Assembly (NCBI RefSeq): GCF_011065935.2
Contig: NZ_JAAMNH020000001.1
Span: 1,013,001-1,077,000, forward strand
DNA: 64,000 bases
Direction: 5' to 3'
Source: Clostridium estertheticum
GTDB taxonomy: Bacteria; Bacillota; Clostridia; Clostridiales; Clostridiaceae
The stretch's first letter is position 1. Every line of letters starts with the position of its first letter. Shown here piece by piece: positions 43,916 through 52,911 of this stretch. Below the pieces are notes generated by a model that was given only the letters and a program-made list of their open reading frames with translations, was not told where the DNA came from and made no database searches. The position numbers were made by a program, and so were the translations under genes.

Positions 43916-44090
43916 ATTCTAAGATATAAATTTTTATCTCGTCAAGGCATGTTAAAAATGTGGCTTAAAATATTTTAAAAAACAAACGAGGAAATTACAA
44001 ACCCCCTTATTTTAAGGGGGTATATCTTTGCGCAAAATCAGTAATTTCGCGTACCAGTATCGTCTTTCTATCACAACACATGTTGAGTGC
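43916..44090. other. Gap with nested inverted repeats
   Basis: GAAATTAC at 43990 pairs with GTAATTTC at 44041. Inside lies AACCCCCTT-ATTTT-AAGGGGGT. The stretch TTGCGCAAAATCAGT resembles TTGCACAAAATCAGT after the hairpin at 54427, hinting at IS200/IS605-type end remnants. Confidence 0.45.
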
Positions 44091-44310
44091 GTGGCAAGGA
44101 TAGCAGAGATTTCTGAAAATAAATCAATTGGCTTTATTTTGCAAGGTGCTTTCCCAGGGTCAAATCAATACAAATATGTGTAAAAATACTTTGGTGCACT
44201 TTCAGAGGAACTTAATGGAACTTATTTAGGAACAGTAATAAAAGGAAATTCAGCAGGAAAATTAACAACTTTGGAAGCAGATTTAGACTGCCACCAAAGC
44301 AACCTTCCTA
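44091..44310 (+). pseudogene. Broken flavodoxin-fold oxidoreductase
   Basis: ISENKSIGFILQGAFPGSNQ then YKYV, a TAA at 44181, and KYFGALSEELNGTYLGTVIK then GNSAG. The pattern GFI-x-Q-x-xFP and YLGT-x-x-KG is typical of NAD(P)H/FMN flavoproteins. The stop replaces what is usually Glu. N- and C-termini are missing. Confidence 0.6.
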
Positions 44311-44411
44311 GGCTAAGCAACTGACACTCATAGAAGATGGCAGACTTGAAGCTTCCAAAATGTTGTTAAAAAAACAGTAACATAAAATAATATGACTTTA
44401 TATTGTATACT

Positions 44412-44873
44412 TTAATATTCTCCTTTAATTACAAAAAACGAGCCCCGAATTGTTCCTGCAAGTTTAGACTTCTGCCTAGCAAACTTAAACTTCCCATCTA
44501 ACTCCTCTGGTATCTCCATCCCCTCAGAAAGCTTTAAACCAACGGCCCGTTTCTTAGGGGCATCGACCGTATACATGACGTTGACTCCAAGACCATCCTC
44601 ATAAAAGACGTAGGCAAATTTGATATTTTCTACTTGAAAACGCGATGTTTCTAACGGTTTGGCCGCAAACTCAATATCACGTTCTTTTAAAATTCGGTTC
44701 ACATAATCCAGTGTCTCCTGGCTTTCGCTAGCTGGTACAACCACAAATTCATGCTTGTATTTGTTCATAAAATAACGGGCTTCATTAGCACGTAAACCAG
44801 CAAGTGATTCTACTACAGGTGAAGACTCTAAACCAACTGTAGACACATTTTTAAAATCAACGATATAGGACAT
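44412..44873 (-). CDS. Hypothetical protein of the GyrI-like gene set
   Basis: A 153-residue protein (MSYIVDFKNVSTVGLESSPV...). It has no signal or membrane segment. Base use is visibly richer in GC than nearby genes. AAAGGAGGAA precedes the chosen ATG. It is the second gene after the GyrI-like gene on the same strand. I do not recognise a domain. Confidence 0.65.
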   Translation of the reverse strand: MSYIVDFKNVSTVGLESSPVVESLAGLRANEARYFMNKYKHEFVVVPASESQETLDYVNRILKERDIEFAAKPLETSRFQVENIKFAYVFYEDGLGVNVMYTVDAPKKRAVGLKLSEGMEIPEELDGKFKFARQKSKLAGTIRGSFFVIKGEY

Positions 44874-44895
44874 TTCTATTCCTCCTTTTATCTCT

Positions 44896-45375
44896 TTATT
44901 TTCTAACAACAGGAATCCACATTTCACCAAAAACTAAGCTGTTTCGCTGACCCATCTCAACCGTTGTATTTGGCCCACCAACATAGGCAAAATTCTTTGC
45001 TTCTGGCAAGACTTGACCAAAGGCAAGGCCAGCAAGCTTATTTTCCAATTCATCAGCCGTCTTCCCTTCCCCTTTAACAACTAAGTATTCCCCCTTAGGA
45101 AATTGGATAACTCTGGCTTCTTCTAGTGCCGATGCCTCTGTCATGACGCCAGCATAATGCATCATCTTGTTATTCACCGCTTCGTTCACGGCAAAAATGT
45201 AGTCATTTGTGGCTATGGCTTTTAAAGTGTCAAGCCTTCCATCTTGGCTGATGGTCTGCCAAAAGTCTGACTTTTCCTTGTTTAAGCCAGCAAAGTCTGT
45301 GTAATAGCTCTTAAGCTCAGTTCCAAAACCTAATACGGTAAAGCTGGCTTTTTCTTCTAGGGTATAATCTGCCAT
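44896..45375 (-). CDS. GyrI-like small-molecule-binding protein
   Basis: A 159-residue protein of the GyrI/AraC effector-binding type (FTVLGFGTELKSYYTDFAGL, FWQTISQDGRLDTL, GEYLVVKGEG). Such domains bind hydrophobic drugs. I start at MADYTLEEKA because AGAGGAAGG precedes it. It is divergent from a WYL regulator, the usual partner arrangement in Lactobacillales, and its composition suggests transfer from there. Confidence 0.72.
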   Translation of the reverse strand: MADYTLEEKASFTVLGFGTELKSYYTDFAGLNKEKSDFWQTISQDGRLDTLKAIATNDYIFAVNEAVNNKMMHYAGVMTEASALEEARVIQFPKGEYLVVKGEGKTADELENKLAGLAFGQVLPEAKNFAYVGGPNTTVEMGQRNSLVFGEMWIPVVRK

Positions 45376-45485
45376 ATTCAAAACCTTCCTCTTTTTTAAA
45401 TTAATCAAATGACTTGTATTCTTCACTTGATGACTATATAATAACTTTAAATCATGTCAAAAAATGATACTGTTTAGGAGGCCCT

Positions 45486-46448
45486 ATGAAAAAGGTTGAA
45501 CGGATTAATATCATCATGCGGTATATCAACAACCGCGCCCACTTTACAATTTCTGAAATCATGCGAGAATTTAACATCTCTCGTTCGACAGCTATTAGAG
45601 ATATCAGGGATATTGAGGCCATGGGAATACCTCTTGTCACAGAGGTTGGAAGGGATGGGGGGTATTCTGTCATGAAGAACTCCGTCCTACCTGTTGTTCA
45701 CTTTAACGACAATGAGGTCAAAGCTCTTTTTATTGCCTTTATGGCCACAAGAAATCAACAACTCCCATATCTAAAGAGTCGTCAGTCTATAGCTGAAAAA
45801 TTATTAGGCCTCATATCAGAAAACCAGCAAGATGACCTGGTTCTTTTAAATCAAATCTTGATTTTTGAAGGGACCAATCCCCATAATCCTGACATACTTA
45901 ATCTTTCAGACCTCCCTCATCCCATATTGGAAAAGCTCATCCAAATTCTCCTTTTGGATAGATATTTATTGATTTCCATCAAAGAAGGCGAGGTAATAAA
46001 GTCTTACTCAATTTATCTCTTGCACCTTTATCATGAAAATAGCCTTTGGCTGATTGAAGGCTTTGACTTAAAGGAAGAAAAGAAGCAGGTATTTTCTGTT
46101 GACCATCTCACCAATGTCAAACCCTACGAGGCGAAAAAGAGATTAAGTGATCAAAAGATTTTAGAAAAACTAAGTAAGCAGGAAGAATTAATCAACCTTG
46201 TCCTTGAACTTGGTCCAAAAGCGATTGCCCAGTACAAAAAATACCATCCTTTAAAAGTTTCAATTTCCTATACGAATCCTTACCTAGTTACAGCCGTTCT
46301 AAAGACTTTTATCAACGTTAATAAGTCCGAAGAATTGACAGAAATAACAAATTGGCTACTTTTCCTAGGTGGGGATATCAAGGTCAGGGAAGTGCCAGAA
46401 GAAGTCTTGGAAGGTTTAAAAGAGAGATTATGCTTATACTGCCCATAA
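45486..46448 (+). CDS. YafY-type HTH/WYL-domain regulator
   Basis: A 320-residue regulator. The N-terminal winged helix is HTH_11 (FTISEIMREFNISRSTAIRD), followed by IPLVTEVGRDGGY. The central part is WYL-like (YLLHLYHENSLWLIEGFDLK) with a C-terminal extension. AGGAGG precedes ATG. It is divergent from the GyrI-like pair across 110 bases and probably controls it. Confidence 0.85.
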   Translation: MKKVERINIIMRYINNRAHFTISEIMREFNISRSTAIRDIRDIEAMGIPLVTEVGRDGGYSVMKNSVLPVVHFNDNEVKALFIAFMATRNQQLPYLKSRQSIAEKLLGLISENQQDDLVLLNQILIFEGTNPHNPDILNLSDLPHPILEKLIQILLLDRYLLISIKEGEVIKSYSIYLLHLYHENSLWLIEGFDLKEEKKQVFSVDHLTNVKPYEAKKRLSDQKILEKLSKQEELINLVLELGPKAIAQYKKYHPLKVSISYTNPYLVTAVLKTFINVNKSEELTEITNWLLFLGGDIKVREVPEEVLEGLKERLCLYCP

Positions 46449-46467
46449 GCAGTGTTTTGATAATTAC

Positions 46468-46532
46468 AACAACTTCCAGTTATTGTTACCTCCCCCGAGG
46501 ACGTAGTAAAAACTGGAATCTTTTACTTTCTA
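46468..46532. repeat. Type-A palindromic repeat, copy 3
   Basis: AACTTCCAGTTATTGTTACC, TCCCCCGAGGACGTAGTAAA, AACTGGAATCTTTTAC. AACTTCCAGTT and AACTGGAA are inverted around the CCCCCGAGG core. Confidence 0.7.
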
Positions 46533-46647
46533 AAGGTTCATATTGATTAATCAGTGCTACATAAAGATAAATAATAAGGCAATAGTTTATTATTCTATCA
46601 TATTGATATATAATATGATAGAATAGTTGGAATTGGAGGTATTAGGT

Positions 46648-46845
46648 ATGAAAAATGAAAATAAAAGAATATACGATATTTTTTTGAACTACTCTTATAG
46701 CCAATTAAAGGAGTTATTTAAGATGGCAAAGAGCAAGGAAGAGCAGGATTTTTATATTATGTTATCTAATATGCTTCTTCAAAGAGAACAAGAAAAGGTA
46801 ATAGTAAATAATTATGCCAACATACACAATATTTGCAGGTGCTAA
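46648..46845 (+). CDS. Small protein upstream of a zeta-like toxin, possible antitoxin
   Basis: A 65-residue acidic/helical protein (MKNENKRIYDIFLNYSYSQL...). GGAGG lies eight bases before the ATG. It overlaps the zeta-like frame by 32 bases, the arrangement expected of an antitoxin-toxin pair. No known antitoxin family recognised. Confidence 0.6.
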   Translation: MKNENKRIYDIFLNYSYSQLKELFKMAKSKEEQDFYIMLSNMLLQREQEKVIVNNYANIHNICRC

Positions 46846-47008
46846 TGGTGCTAGTAAAACATCAATTTATAAGCCGATTTATTATAATGAAATTAAAGAT
46901 GAAAAAAGAATAAATACTGACGAAATGGTAGGACGTATAGGATCGTGGAAAGATAACAATCTACAAATGAAATCTGCTAGAGAGGCAGTTAGACTAATAA
47001 TGTTATAA
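46814..47008 (+). pseudogene. Truncated zeta-type toxin (P-loop kinase N-terminus)
   Basis: The frame MPTYTIFAGANGASKTSIYK, then RINTDEMVGRIGSW, matches the start of zeta-toxin-like kinases, in which GxxGxGKS/T forms the P-loop. Here GASKT replaces GAGKS, and the protein stops after 64 residues, about a quarter of normal length. It should be inactive. Confidence 0.75.
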
Positions 47009-47063
47009 GACATTTATGTTGAGAAATTATTGATAGCATAGAATATTTTTAAGGAGACTTGAA

Positions 47064-47960
47064 ATGAGTACACAAAATTATTTAACACCTCCAGAAATTA
47101 CTAAAGTAACAATACAAACTGGTATTAAAAAGTCAGAAATGACCATTGTGAACATGGTTATATTAGGCATTTTAGCAGGTGCATTTATTGCTTTTGCTGC
47201 TGAAGGTTCAAATATGGCGGCCTTTAACCTTTTTGCAAAGCCAGAGACCTATGGACTTGGGAAAGTACTTGCAGGTTCTATTTTCGGAACTGGACTTATG
47301 TTGGTATTAATTGCGGGAGGAGAACTTTTTACAGGTAATACAATGATACTTGCCGGTGTATTAGACAGAAAAGTGAGTATAAAAGCAATGTTAAAAAATT
47401 GGTTTTTTGTTTACATTGGAAACTTCGTAGGTTCCTTATTTATCGCATATATGATGTACAAGTCAGGACTCTTTAGCAGTGGAGCAAATATGCTAGGTGC
47501 AGTAACTATAAAGACTGCGGTTTATAAGGTTAGTCTAACATTTGTTCAAGCATTCTACCTTGGTATTATGTGCAACTGGCTTGTGTGCTTAGCCGTATGG
47601 ATGGCCTATGGTTCTAAGGACCTGGGAGGAAAAATATTCGCTATATTTTTTCCTATATGGCTTTTTATCACATCGGGATTTGAGCATAGTGTAGCAAATA
47701 TGTATTATATCCCTGCAGGTATCATGGCAAAGGGCAATAAGGCATTAGTAGATGCTGCTGCTGTGTTGGGTGTAACACCAGAAAAACTGAATCATTTGAA
47801 CTGGGAGACATTTTTCATTAAAAATCTGATCCCAGTAACACTGGGAAACATAGTTGGCGGTGGCATTTTTGTGGCTGCTGTTTACTGGTATGTATATAGT
47901 AGAAGCAGGAAGGCTTTTGAGAAAAAAGTAAATGTTGAAGAAACTTCTAATGTTGCATAA
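47064..47960 (+). CDS. Formate/nitrite transporter family channel (FocA/NirC)
   Basis: A 298-residue membrane channel with six helices. Family motifs: GILAGAFIAFAA, GGELFTGNTM, NWxxV-type NFVGSLF, CNWLVCLAVWMA, and SGFEHSVANMYYIPAG. It conducts formate, nitrite or a similar small anion. AAGGAGA precedes ATG. A terminator follows, so it is monocistronic. Confidence 0.93.
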   Translation: MSTQNYLTPPEITKVTIQTGIKKSEMTIVNMVILGILAGAFIAFAAEGSNMAAFNLFAKPETYGLGKVLAGSIFGTGLMLVLIAGGELFTGNTMILAGVLDRKVSIKAMLKNWFFVYIGNFVGSLFIAYMMYKSGLFSSGANMLGAVTIKTAVYKVSLTFVQAFYLGIMCNWLVCLAVWMAYGSKDLGGKIFAIFFPIWLFITSGFEHSVANMYYIPAGIMAKGNKALVDAAAVLGVTPEKLNHLNWETFFIKNLIPVTLGNIVGGGIFVAAVYWYVYSRSRKAFEKKVNVEETSNVA

Positions 47961-47990
47961 ATATATACGGATTATTGCAGACTTTAAATG

Positions 47991-48024
47991 AAAAAGAAGG
48001 AAATTTTTATATTTCCTTCTTTTT
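47991..48024. terminator. Terminator between convergent genes
   Basis: AAAAAGAAGGAAA and TTTCCTTCTTTTT form a stem with an eight-base loop, usable from both sides. Confidence 0.8.
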
Positions 48025-48327
48025 CTAGTTATTAAAAATACTTTCGGAGCTAATAAGTTCTTTACCATCTCTTGTTAAATTATATTTTTTCTCGCAGTAT
48101 GGTCCTTTATTATTATCCACCCTATAAATTAGCAGACACGTCTCTAAGTCTTTAATAGCAGCCCTAACAAGTCTCTGATGTTTATTGGAAAACTGGGCAT
48201 ATATTTGTTGTATGTTAAGGGTATTGTCAGGGTATAAACAATACAAGATTGTTTTTGAATAGTATCTATGGGTTTCTTCAATAGAGTTAAAAGCTAATGG
48301 AAATAAAGTTAGTTGTTTTCCCTTCAT
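48025..48327 (-). CDS. Small winged-helix-like hypothetical protein
   Basis: A 100-residue protein. The middle (NIQQIYAQFSNKHQRLVRAA then IKDLETCLLIYRV) and the ending YNLTRDGKELISSES resemble a winged-helix with a C-terminal wing. No exact family. The ribosome site is weak (AAAGGGAAT). Confidence 0.55.
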   Translation of the reverse strand: MKGKQLTLFPLAFNSIEETHRYYSKTILYCLYPDNTLNIQQIYAQFSNKHQRLVRAAIKDLETCLLIYRVDNNKGPYCEKKYNLTRDGKELISSESIFNN

Positions 48328-48463
48328 ATAAATTCCCTTTATAAATTACTCTCTAATTGAAAATATGACAATGTATAGTATAATATTCTCATTTAACGTA
48401 ATTATGCAATATAGATAAATTGTTTTATTATATTAAGAAAGTTTTGCTCTAACTTTGCCAGTT

Positions 48464-48813
48464 TTAAGAGAAATAATTTCGTTTAATTATTCCATCATTA
48501 TTAAACTCCACACCATTTTTAAAAGATTCTTCGTTTCTAAATAAAGGATACCCAATTAAGCTATGTTTAATATTAAAAGTACCTTCATACCAAAGTTCAC
48601 CGGCTTCATTAAATAACCTACCAAAAACAAAATATCTTGGTCCGTAATAATTTCTGGGGCTCTTATTCTATCCATAAGGTTAAAATATTGAAAAGAGTAT
48701 GGCTTATCAATTGTGGAGTCTGGAACGCACTCAAAACTACAGTATTTTTTATTATTTGAACACATATAAGGCACATTCTTTAATTTCTTATTACAATGAT
48801 TACATGTATACAT
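48464..48813 (-). pseudogene. Frameshifted Cys-rich hypothetical gene
   Basis: The start MYTCNHCNKKLKNVPYMCSN then NKKYCSFECV is a zinc-ribbon-like N-terminus behind GAGGTGAT. After about 58 residues the frame drifts; a neighbouring frame carries on with GPRYFVFGRLFNEAGELWYE and GTFNIKHSLIGYPLF down to a stop at 48464. A one- or two-base indel near 48640 explains the break. Family unknown. Confidence 0.6.
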
Positions 48814-49012
48814 ATTATCACCTCTTCTATTTATTTTTACGTTTCTTTGCTGCTTTAGGGGAATCAACAATTTTAGGGGAGCGGCCAATTGATTATCCTC
48901 CTCCAAATAATAAGATTTTTATGTTTTTCTTTCTTAATCATAATATACAAAGGGAATCTGCATTTCTGCAGGTCAGTTTATGTTTTCAATAAAATAATTT
49001 ATATGTAACTAC

Positions 49013-49060
49013 AAAAGCTTATTTCATAGAGAAATCTAGGGGGAGGCTTTCTCTAGTGAT
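49013..49060. repeat. Type-C repeat, copy 2
   Basis: AAGCTTATTTCATAGAGAAA, CTAGGGGGAGGCTTTCTCTA. Matches 25347..25395. Confidence 0.6.
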
Positions 49061-49161
49061 TACAATAATTAATTAGTATATATTCAACAATATAATATTG
49101 ATTATGAATTGGAAATAGTTGTAACCTTGTAGTTTATTGCGAATAAAGGATGGAGATATAT

Positions 49162-49458
49162 ATGAGAGAAGAATTAAAGTTGATAAAACCTAATGATAGT
49201 TTTAAAAATGAATACTTAGATATGATAAAAGATTGGAAAAAAGGTGAAGAAAAAATTATTCCATGGAGTTTAAATCTTGATACAACCGACTTTCACTTAA
49301 TGGTTGAAAATTTGGATGGATATAGTAAAGGAAAAGGATTAGAAGATGGTTTTGTAGAGTGTTCAACTTATTGGCTAGTAAATAAAAGTAATAAAGTTTT
49401 AGGAGCGATAGATATTAGACATAGGATTAATGAAAATTTATTATATAAAGGTGGTTAC
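49162..49458 (+). pseudogene. GNAT acetyltransferase, N-terminal fragment
   Basis: About 99 residues of a GNAT-type protein (EELKLIKPNDSFKNEYLDMI, STYWLVNKSNKVLGAIDIRH, LLYKGGY). The acetyl-CoA-binding part that should follow is missing. The frame runs without a stop into the transposase, so a chimeric 417-residue protein could be made. GGAGATAT precedes the chosen ATG. Confidence 0.75.
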
Positions 49459-50415
49459 ATGCCAAGTGTGGGAGCTTTAAAAACAGATATAAAAACTCTT
49501 TCTGAATTTGCATTACAAGACTTATTTGATTTCATTGGCGAAATAATGACACTTAACTCGTTAACTCGTAATCTTCCTAATGATTGTAGAGAATCCAGAT
49601 TTGCCAAGGGAGAGGTCTGCCCTCATTGTAATTCAACTCATGTTGTTAAGAATGGCAAGTTAAATGGTAAACAAAGATATAAATGTAGGGGTTGTAATAA
49701 GACTTTTAATGACTTCTCAAAATCTGCTTTATCTTACACCAAATTATCTTTAGAAAAATGGATAGAGTATGCTAAATGTATGGTTATAGGATATAGTATA
49801 AGGAAAAGTGCTGAAATAGTAGAAGTAGGCGTTAAAACCTCATTTTATATGAGGCATAAAATACTTGATTGTATAGGGGAATTTATGGGTACGGGAGATG
49901 TTGATGGTGTTGTCGAAATGGATGAAACCTTTGTTGCTGAGTCGTTCAAAGGCAATCATAAGAAAAGTGGATTTTTAATGCCAAGACATTCTCGTAAAAG
50001 AGGTAAAGAAATTAAAAAACGTGGTATAAGCAATGAACAGATATGTGTAGCCACAGCAATAGATAGAAATAACAATATTATTCTTGAAATGATATGCAAG
50101 GGCAGAGTTGGCTTTAAAGACCTTGAAAGACTTTATGATGGTCACATAGACCATGATTCTATTATTTGTACAGACAGCCATAAAAGTTATATTAGGTTTG
50201 GTAGAAACCTTAATTTAGAACATAAACGTATTATGAGAAACCACTATAAAAATGGTATTTATCATATTAATCATGTAAATAGTTTGCACAGCCAGTTTAA
50301 AAAGTGGATGGATAAATTTAACGGAGTATCAACTAAATTTTTGGCAAATTATCTACATTGGTTCAAGTGGTTACAATATTTCAAAGATGATAAAGACATA
50401 ATAAAAAGCAAATAG
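49459..50415 (+). CDS. IS1595-family transposase
   Basis: A 318-residue transposase if started at ATG 49459 behind AAAGGTGG. A zinc ribbon (CPHCNSTHVVKNG, YKCRGCNKTF) precedes the ISXO2-type DDE domain: VEMDETFVAESFKG, ICTDSHKSYIRF and HINHVNSLHSQFKKW. I could not find convincing terminal repeats. The reading frame upstream is open into a GNAT fragment. Confidence 0.85.
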   Translation: MPSVGALKTDIKTLSEFALQDLFDFIGEIMTLNSLTRNLPNDCRESRFAKGEVCPHCNSTHVVKNGKLNGKQRYKCRGCNKTFNDFSKSALSYTKLSLEKWIEYAKCMVIGYSIRKSAEIVEVGVKTSFYMRHKILDCIGEFMGTGDVDGVVEMDETFVAESFKGNHKKSGFLMPRHSRKRGKEIKKRGISNEQICVATAIDRNNNIILEMICKGRVGFKDLERLYDGHIDHDSIICTDSHKSYIRFGRNLNLEHKRIMRNHYKNGIYHINHVNSLHSQFKKWMDKFNGVSTKFLANYLHWFKWLQYFKDDKDIIKSK

Positions 50416-50631
50416 TACAACAAACTTTGTGGATACCAGAATTGCTACTTTTAAAGGTAGAGAACCTATTTTTAGATAACCAAATCCCTTATACTTGAAA
50501 TTTATGTTATAATTAGTATATAAATAAACTATAATTTAGTAAACACTTGTAAAAAAGTGTGCAGTAATTGAATAGTAATAATGGTTGTTTGCATAAAGAA
50601 AAAAAATAGAACATATGATAGGAGGGTTATT
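50416..50631. other. Short intergenic stretch
   Basis: A weak AAAGGT/ACCTATTTTT hairpin at about 50450..50478 may terminate the transposase transcript. Nothing else recognised. Confidence 0.35.
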
Positions 50632-50970
50632 GTGAATATAGCACAAGTAGTACTTATAGTAATTTCAGTAGTGATAATATTGGATAGTATAAATTTATTA
50701 ACAAATACATCTAAAATATTAGTAAAATCCTCAATAAAATTAAGGACATTTTGTAATTCCAGTATAAAAGGAGCAATAGCTAAAAATTACGCCAAGACAG
50801 CTAAAATACTGGGTATACAGGGTATGATAGTGGGAATGATAATTCTAATACTTTCAATTAATATTAATAATCCTCAATTAAATAGGGGTTTAACGAGTTC
50901 ATATATTGTATTTGGAATATCATTATTCAACCTATTTATATTAGGATTAGTCATCCCATCAGTTAAATAA
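50632..50970 (+). CDS. Small membrane protein, unknown function
   Basis: A 112-residue protein with three hydrophobic helices: VVLIVISVVIILDSINLL, GMIVGMIILILS, and IVFGISLFNLFILGLVIP. I use a GTG start with AGGAGGG six bases upstream; the frame is open further 5' but without a better site. Family not recognised. Confidence 0.6.
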   Translation: MNIAQVVLIVISVVIILDSINLLTNTSKILVKSSIKLRTFCNSSIKGAIAKNYAKTAKILGIQGMIVGMIILILSININNPQLNRGLTSSYIVFGISLFNLFILGLVIPSVK

Positions 50971-51010
50971 TTGTATTTTGATACTTTAATAATTAGGAAA
51001 AAGTTTATTG

Positions 51011-51040
51011 ACTTGTCTATTTAGACAAGCCAATTTTATA
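51011..51040 (+). terminator. Terminator after the small membrane protein
   Basis: ACTTGTCT-ATTT-AGACAAGC hairpin followed by CAATTTTAT. Confidence 0.6.
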
Positions 51041-51128
51041 TTCTTTTATCCTCAATATTGTCTAACATAGCCTATATTTAAATAATAATACTTAGAATTT
51101 TTATATTAAAATACATTTTACAAATTAA

Positions 51129-51162
51129 GATATACCCCTAAGAACATTCTTAGGGGTATATC
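51129..51162. terminator. Perfect 16-bp hairpin at the receptor gene end
   Basis: GATATACCCCTAAGAA and TTCTTAGGGGTATATC pair perfectly over CA. It abuts the stop codon of the chemotaxis receptor and likely terminates it. Confidence 0.75.
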
Positions 51163-52632
51163 TCATTCTATTATCTTCTCTAAAGTAATAGCTAATTTAT
51201 CTAGTTCGTTGAAATTATTAACAATACTATTTATCCTTTTATTTTGTTCTTCCACCTTGATTAAAGTTTCCTGTACGGAAGATGTATTTTCCTCCGTTGA
51301 AGCTGATATTGTTGTCATTACGCCTATAACTACTTTTGAAGCAGTGTCTAATTTATGTATCATTTCATTAATATTACCAAATTCTTCCACTGTATTTTTT
51401 GTATTTTGACTTATTTCTTCAAATACTTTTTCTACCTTAACTGTTGAAGTACCACTGCTTTCCACTGCAGTTTTAACTGAAGTGATTTGCGTAGAAACGT
51501 TATTTGTTTTATGTTGAATTTTTTCTAATATTGCTGAAATTTTACCTGTGGATGTTCTTGAATCCTCAGCTAATTTTCTTACCTCATCCGCAACAACTGT
51601 AAACCCCCTGCCATGTTCACCTGCTCTAGCCGCTTCTATTGCAGCATTAAGAGCTAAAAGGTTGGTTTGTTCTGCAATACTATTAATTGTATCTAAAATC
51701 TCACCTACAAGCTGTGTTTCATTGCTTAACTCCTCCATTAGTGAAACAGTTTGTCCTATAGTATTTCCTACATTATCAATTTCTCCTGCCAAAGTTGAAA
51801 TGAAAACACTACCTTTATTTACCAATTCAACAGTTCCATTTGAGTAGTCACTAAAAATACTAGCAGCTTTGGATACCTCCATCACATTGCTATTAGTTGC
51901 GTCCATAGAAGCAGCTACTTCCTGTATACTTACAACTTCAGACTCTATACATGAGCTTATCTGCGAAAATATTGAGGTTACATCTTTAGATATATCCCCA
52001 GTTACATTTATATTGCTCTTTAATTCTGTACTAAGTTCTCTTAGTATAGTTACAGATTTTTTTACACTATCTAATATTCCTTCAATTTCTTCCGTGGCTT
52101 TATCTGCTTTTACTCTATTTTCTTTTTCTCGTTTTCTTAATTTTTCACTGAAATTACTTTGAAAAACTAAATAAGTTGTACCCAAAATTAATAATAAATT
52201 CAAGGTAGTAAGCCCTGAGATTCCATTAGTAGGAAACATCTGATTTTTGTAATTAAAATAAAAATAATTTGTGAAGATAACCCCACTTATTCCAGTTAAA
52301 ATTATAGGCTTACTTTCTTGATATAATGCAACTAAAGATAAAGAATAATATATCATTAAGTATGATGTTATATCTGGATTTGTTATCATTACTAAAAAAG
52401 ATACGGTTATTATTCCTACTGTCACAATGTACATAATGTTTTTTATGAATACTTTTTTTATAACTAATATTAACAATAAAACTGAAATACCCCCACCAGC
52501 AATAATTGCAATCCATAAAATAGCTGCTGTTTTATTAGTAGCAATGCATAAGATAATAAAACCCACTGCTGAAAAAGTAAATAGTTTTACTAAGAGTTTG
52601 TTTCTTTCATGTGTTATTTCTAAGTTTTCCAT
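51163..52632 (-). CDS. Methyl-accepting chemotaxis protein, multi-pass N-terminus
   Basis: A 489-residue receptor. The first 165 residues form about six membrane helices with almost no outside domain, unlike Cache-type receptors. The rest is a long coiled coil with the signalling tip EQTNLLALNAAIEAARAGEH and GFTVVADEVRKLAEDS. It should control CheA, sensing something in or across the membrane. It is isolated, with a terminator at its end. Confidence 0.92.
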   Translation of the reverse strand: MENLEITHERNKLLVKLFTFSAVGFIILCIATNKTAAILWIAIIAGGGISVLLLILVIKKVFIKNIMYIVTVGIITVSFLVMITNPDITSYLMIYYSLSLVALYQESKPIILTGISGVIFTNYFYFNYKNQMFPTNGISGLTTLNLLLILGTTYLVFQSNFSEKLRKREKENRVKADKATEEIEGILDSVKKSVTILRELSTELKSNINVTGDISKDVTSIFSQISSCIESEVVSIQEVAASMDATNSNVMEVSKAASIFSDYSNGTVELVNKGSVFISTLAGEIDNVGNTIGQTVSLMEELSNETQLVGEILDTINSIAEQTNLLALNAAIEAARAGEHGRGFTVVADEVRKLAEDSRTSTGKISAILEKIQHKTNNVSTQITSVKTAVESSGTSTVKVEKVFEEISQNTKNTVEEFGNINEMIHKLDTASKVVIGVMTTISASTEENTSSVQETLIKVEEQNKRINSIVNNFNELDKLAITLEKIIE

Positions 52633-52911
52633 TTTATTTCCCCCAATTAATAGATTAAGTTACATATATATATAAAATATTACAATATATATCATAGTTT
52701 GTAAATATATATTTTTAAGTGAAAATCACAATTAAAATAGTCCTATTAAGAAGCAAAGCTAGTAAAACTAATTATGTTTACTAGCTATTTTTATTTATTG
52801 CAGTTGCCATGTGGGTGATGAGGTATTATTATTTATATATAAGAGACTACCAATGGTTAAAAAATTGCTTATATTATATAAACTGTGGGTGGCACCGAAA
52901 GGAGAGATTAA
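52633..52911. other. Intergenic region with a hairpin repeat
   Basis: At 52757..52796 GCTAGTAAAAC/GTTTACTAGC is followed by TATTTTTATTT, the fourth copy of this hairpin type. GTGGGTGGCACC near 52886 recalls a T-box core but lacks the rest of one. Nothing else. Confidence 0.45.

Noticed and set aside
48699..48992. Plus-strand frame opposite the Cys-rich pseudogene
   Set aside because: The minus strand has a good ribosome site and zinc-ribbon motifs; the plus frame is Tyr/Phe-rich noise.
52880..52900. T-box-like core GTGGGTGGCACC before the DUF6155 gene
   Set aside because: No specifier stem, no antiterminator partner and no terminator upstream; a chance match is likelier.
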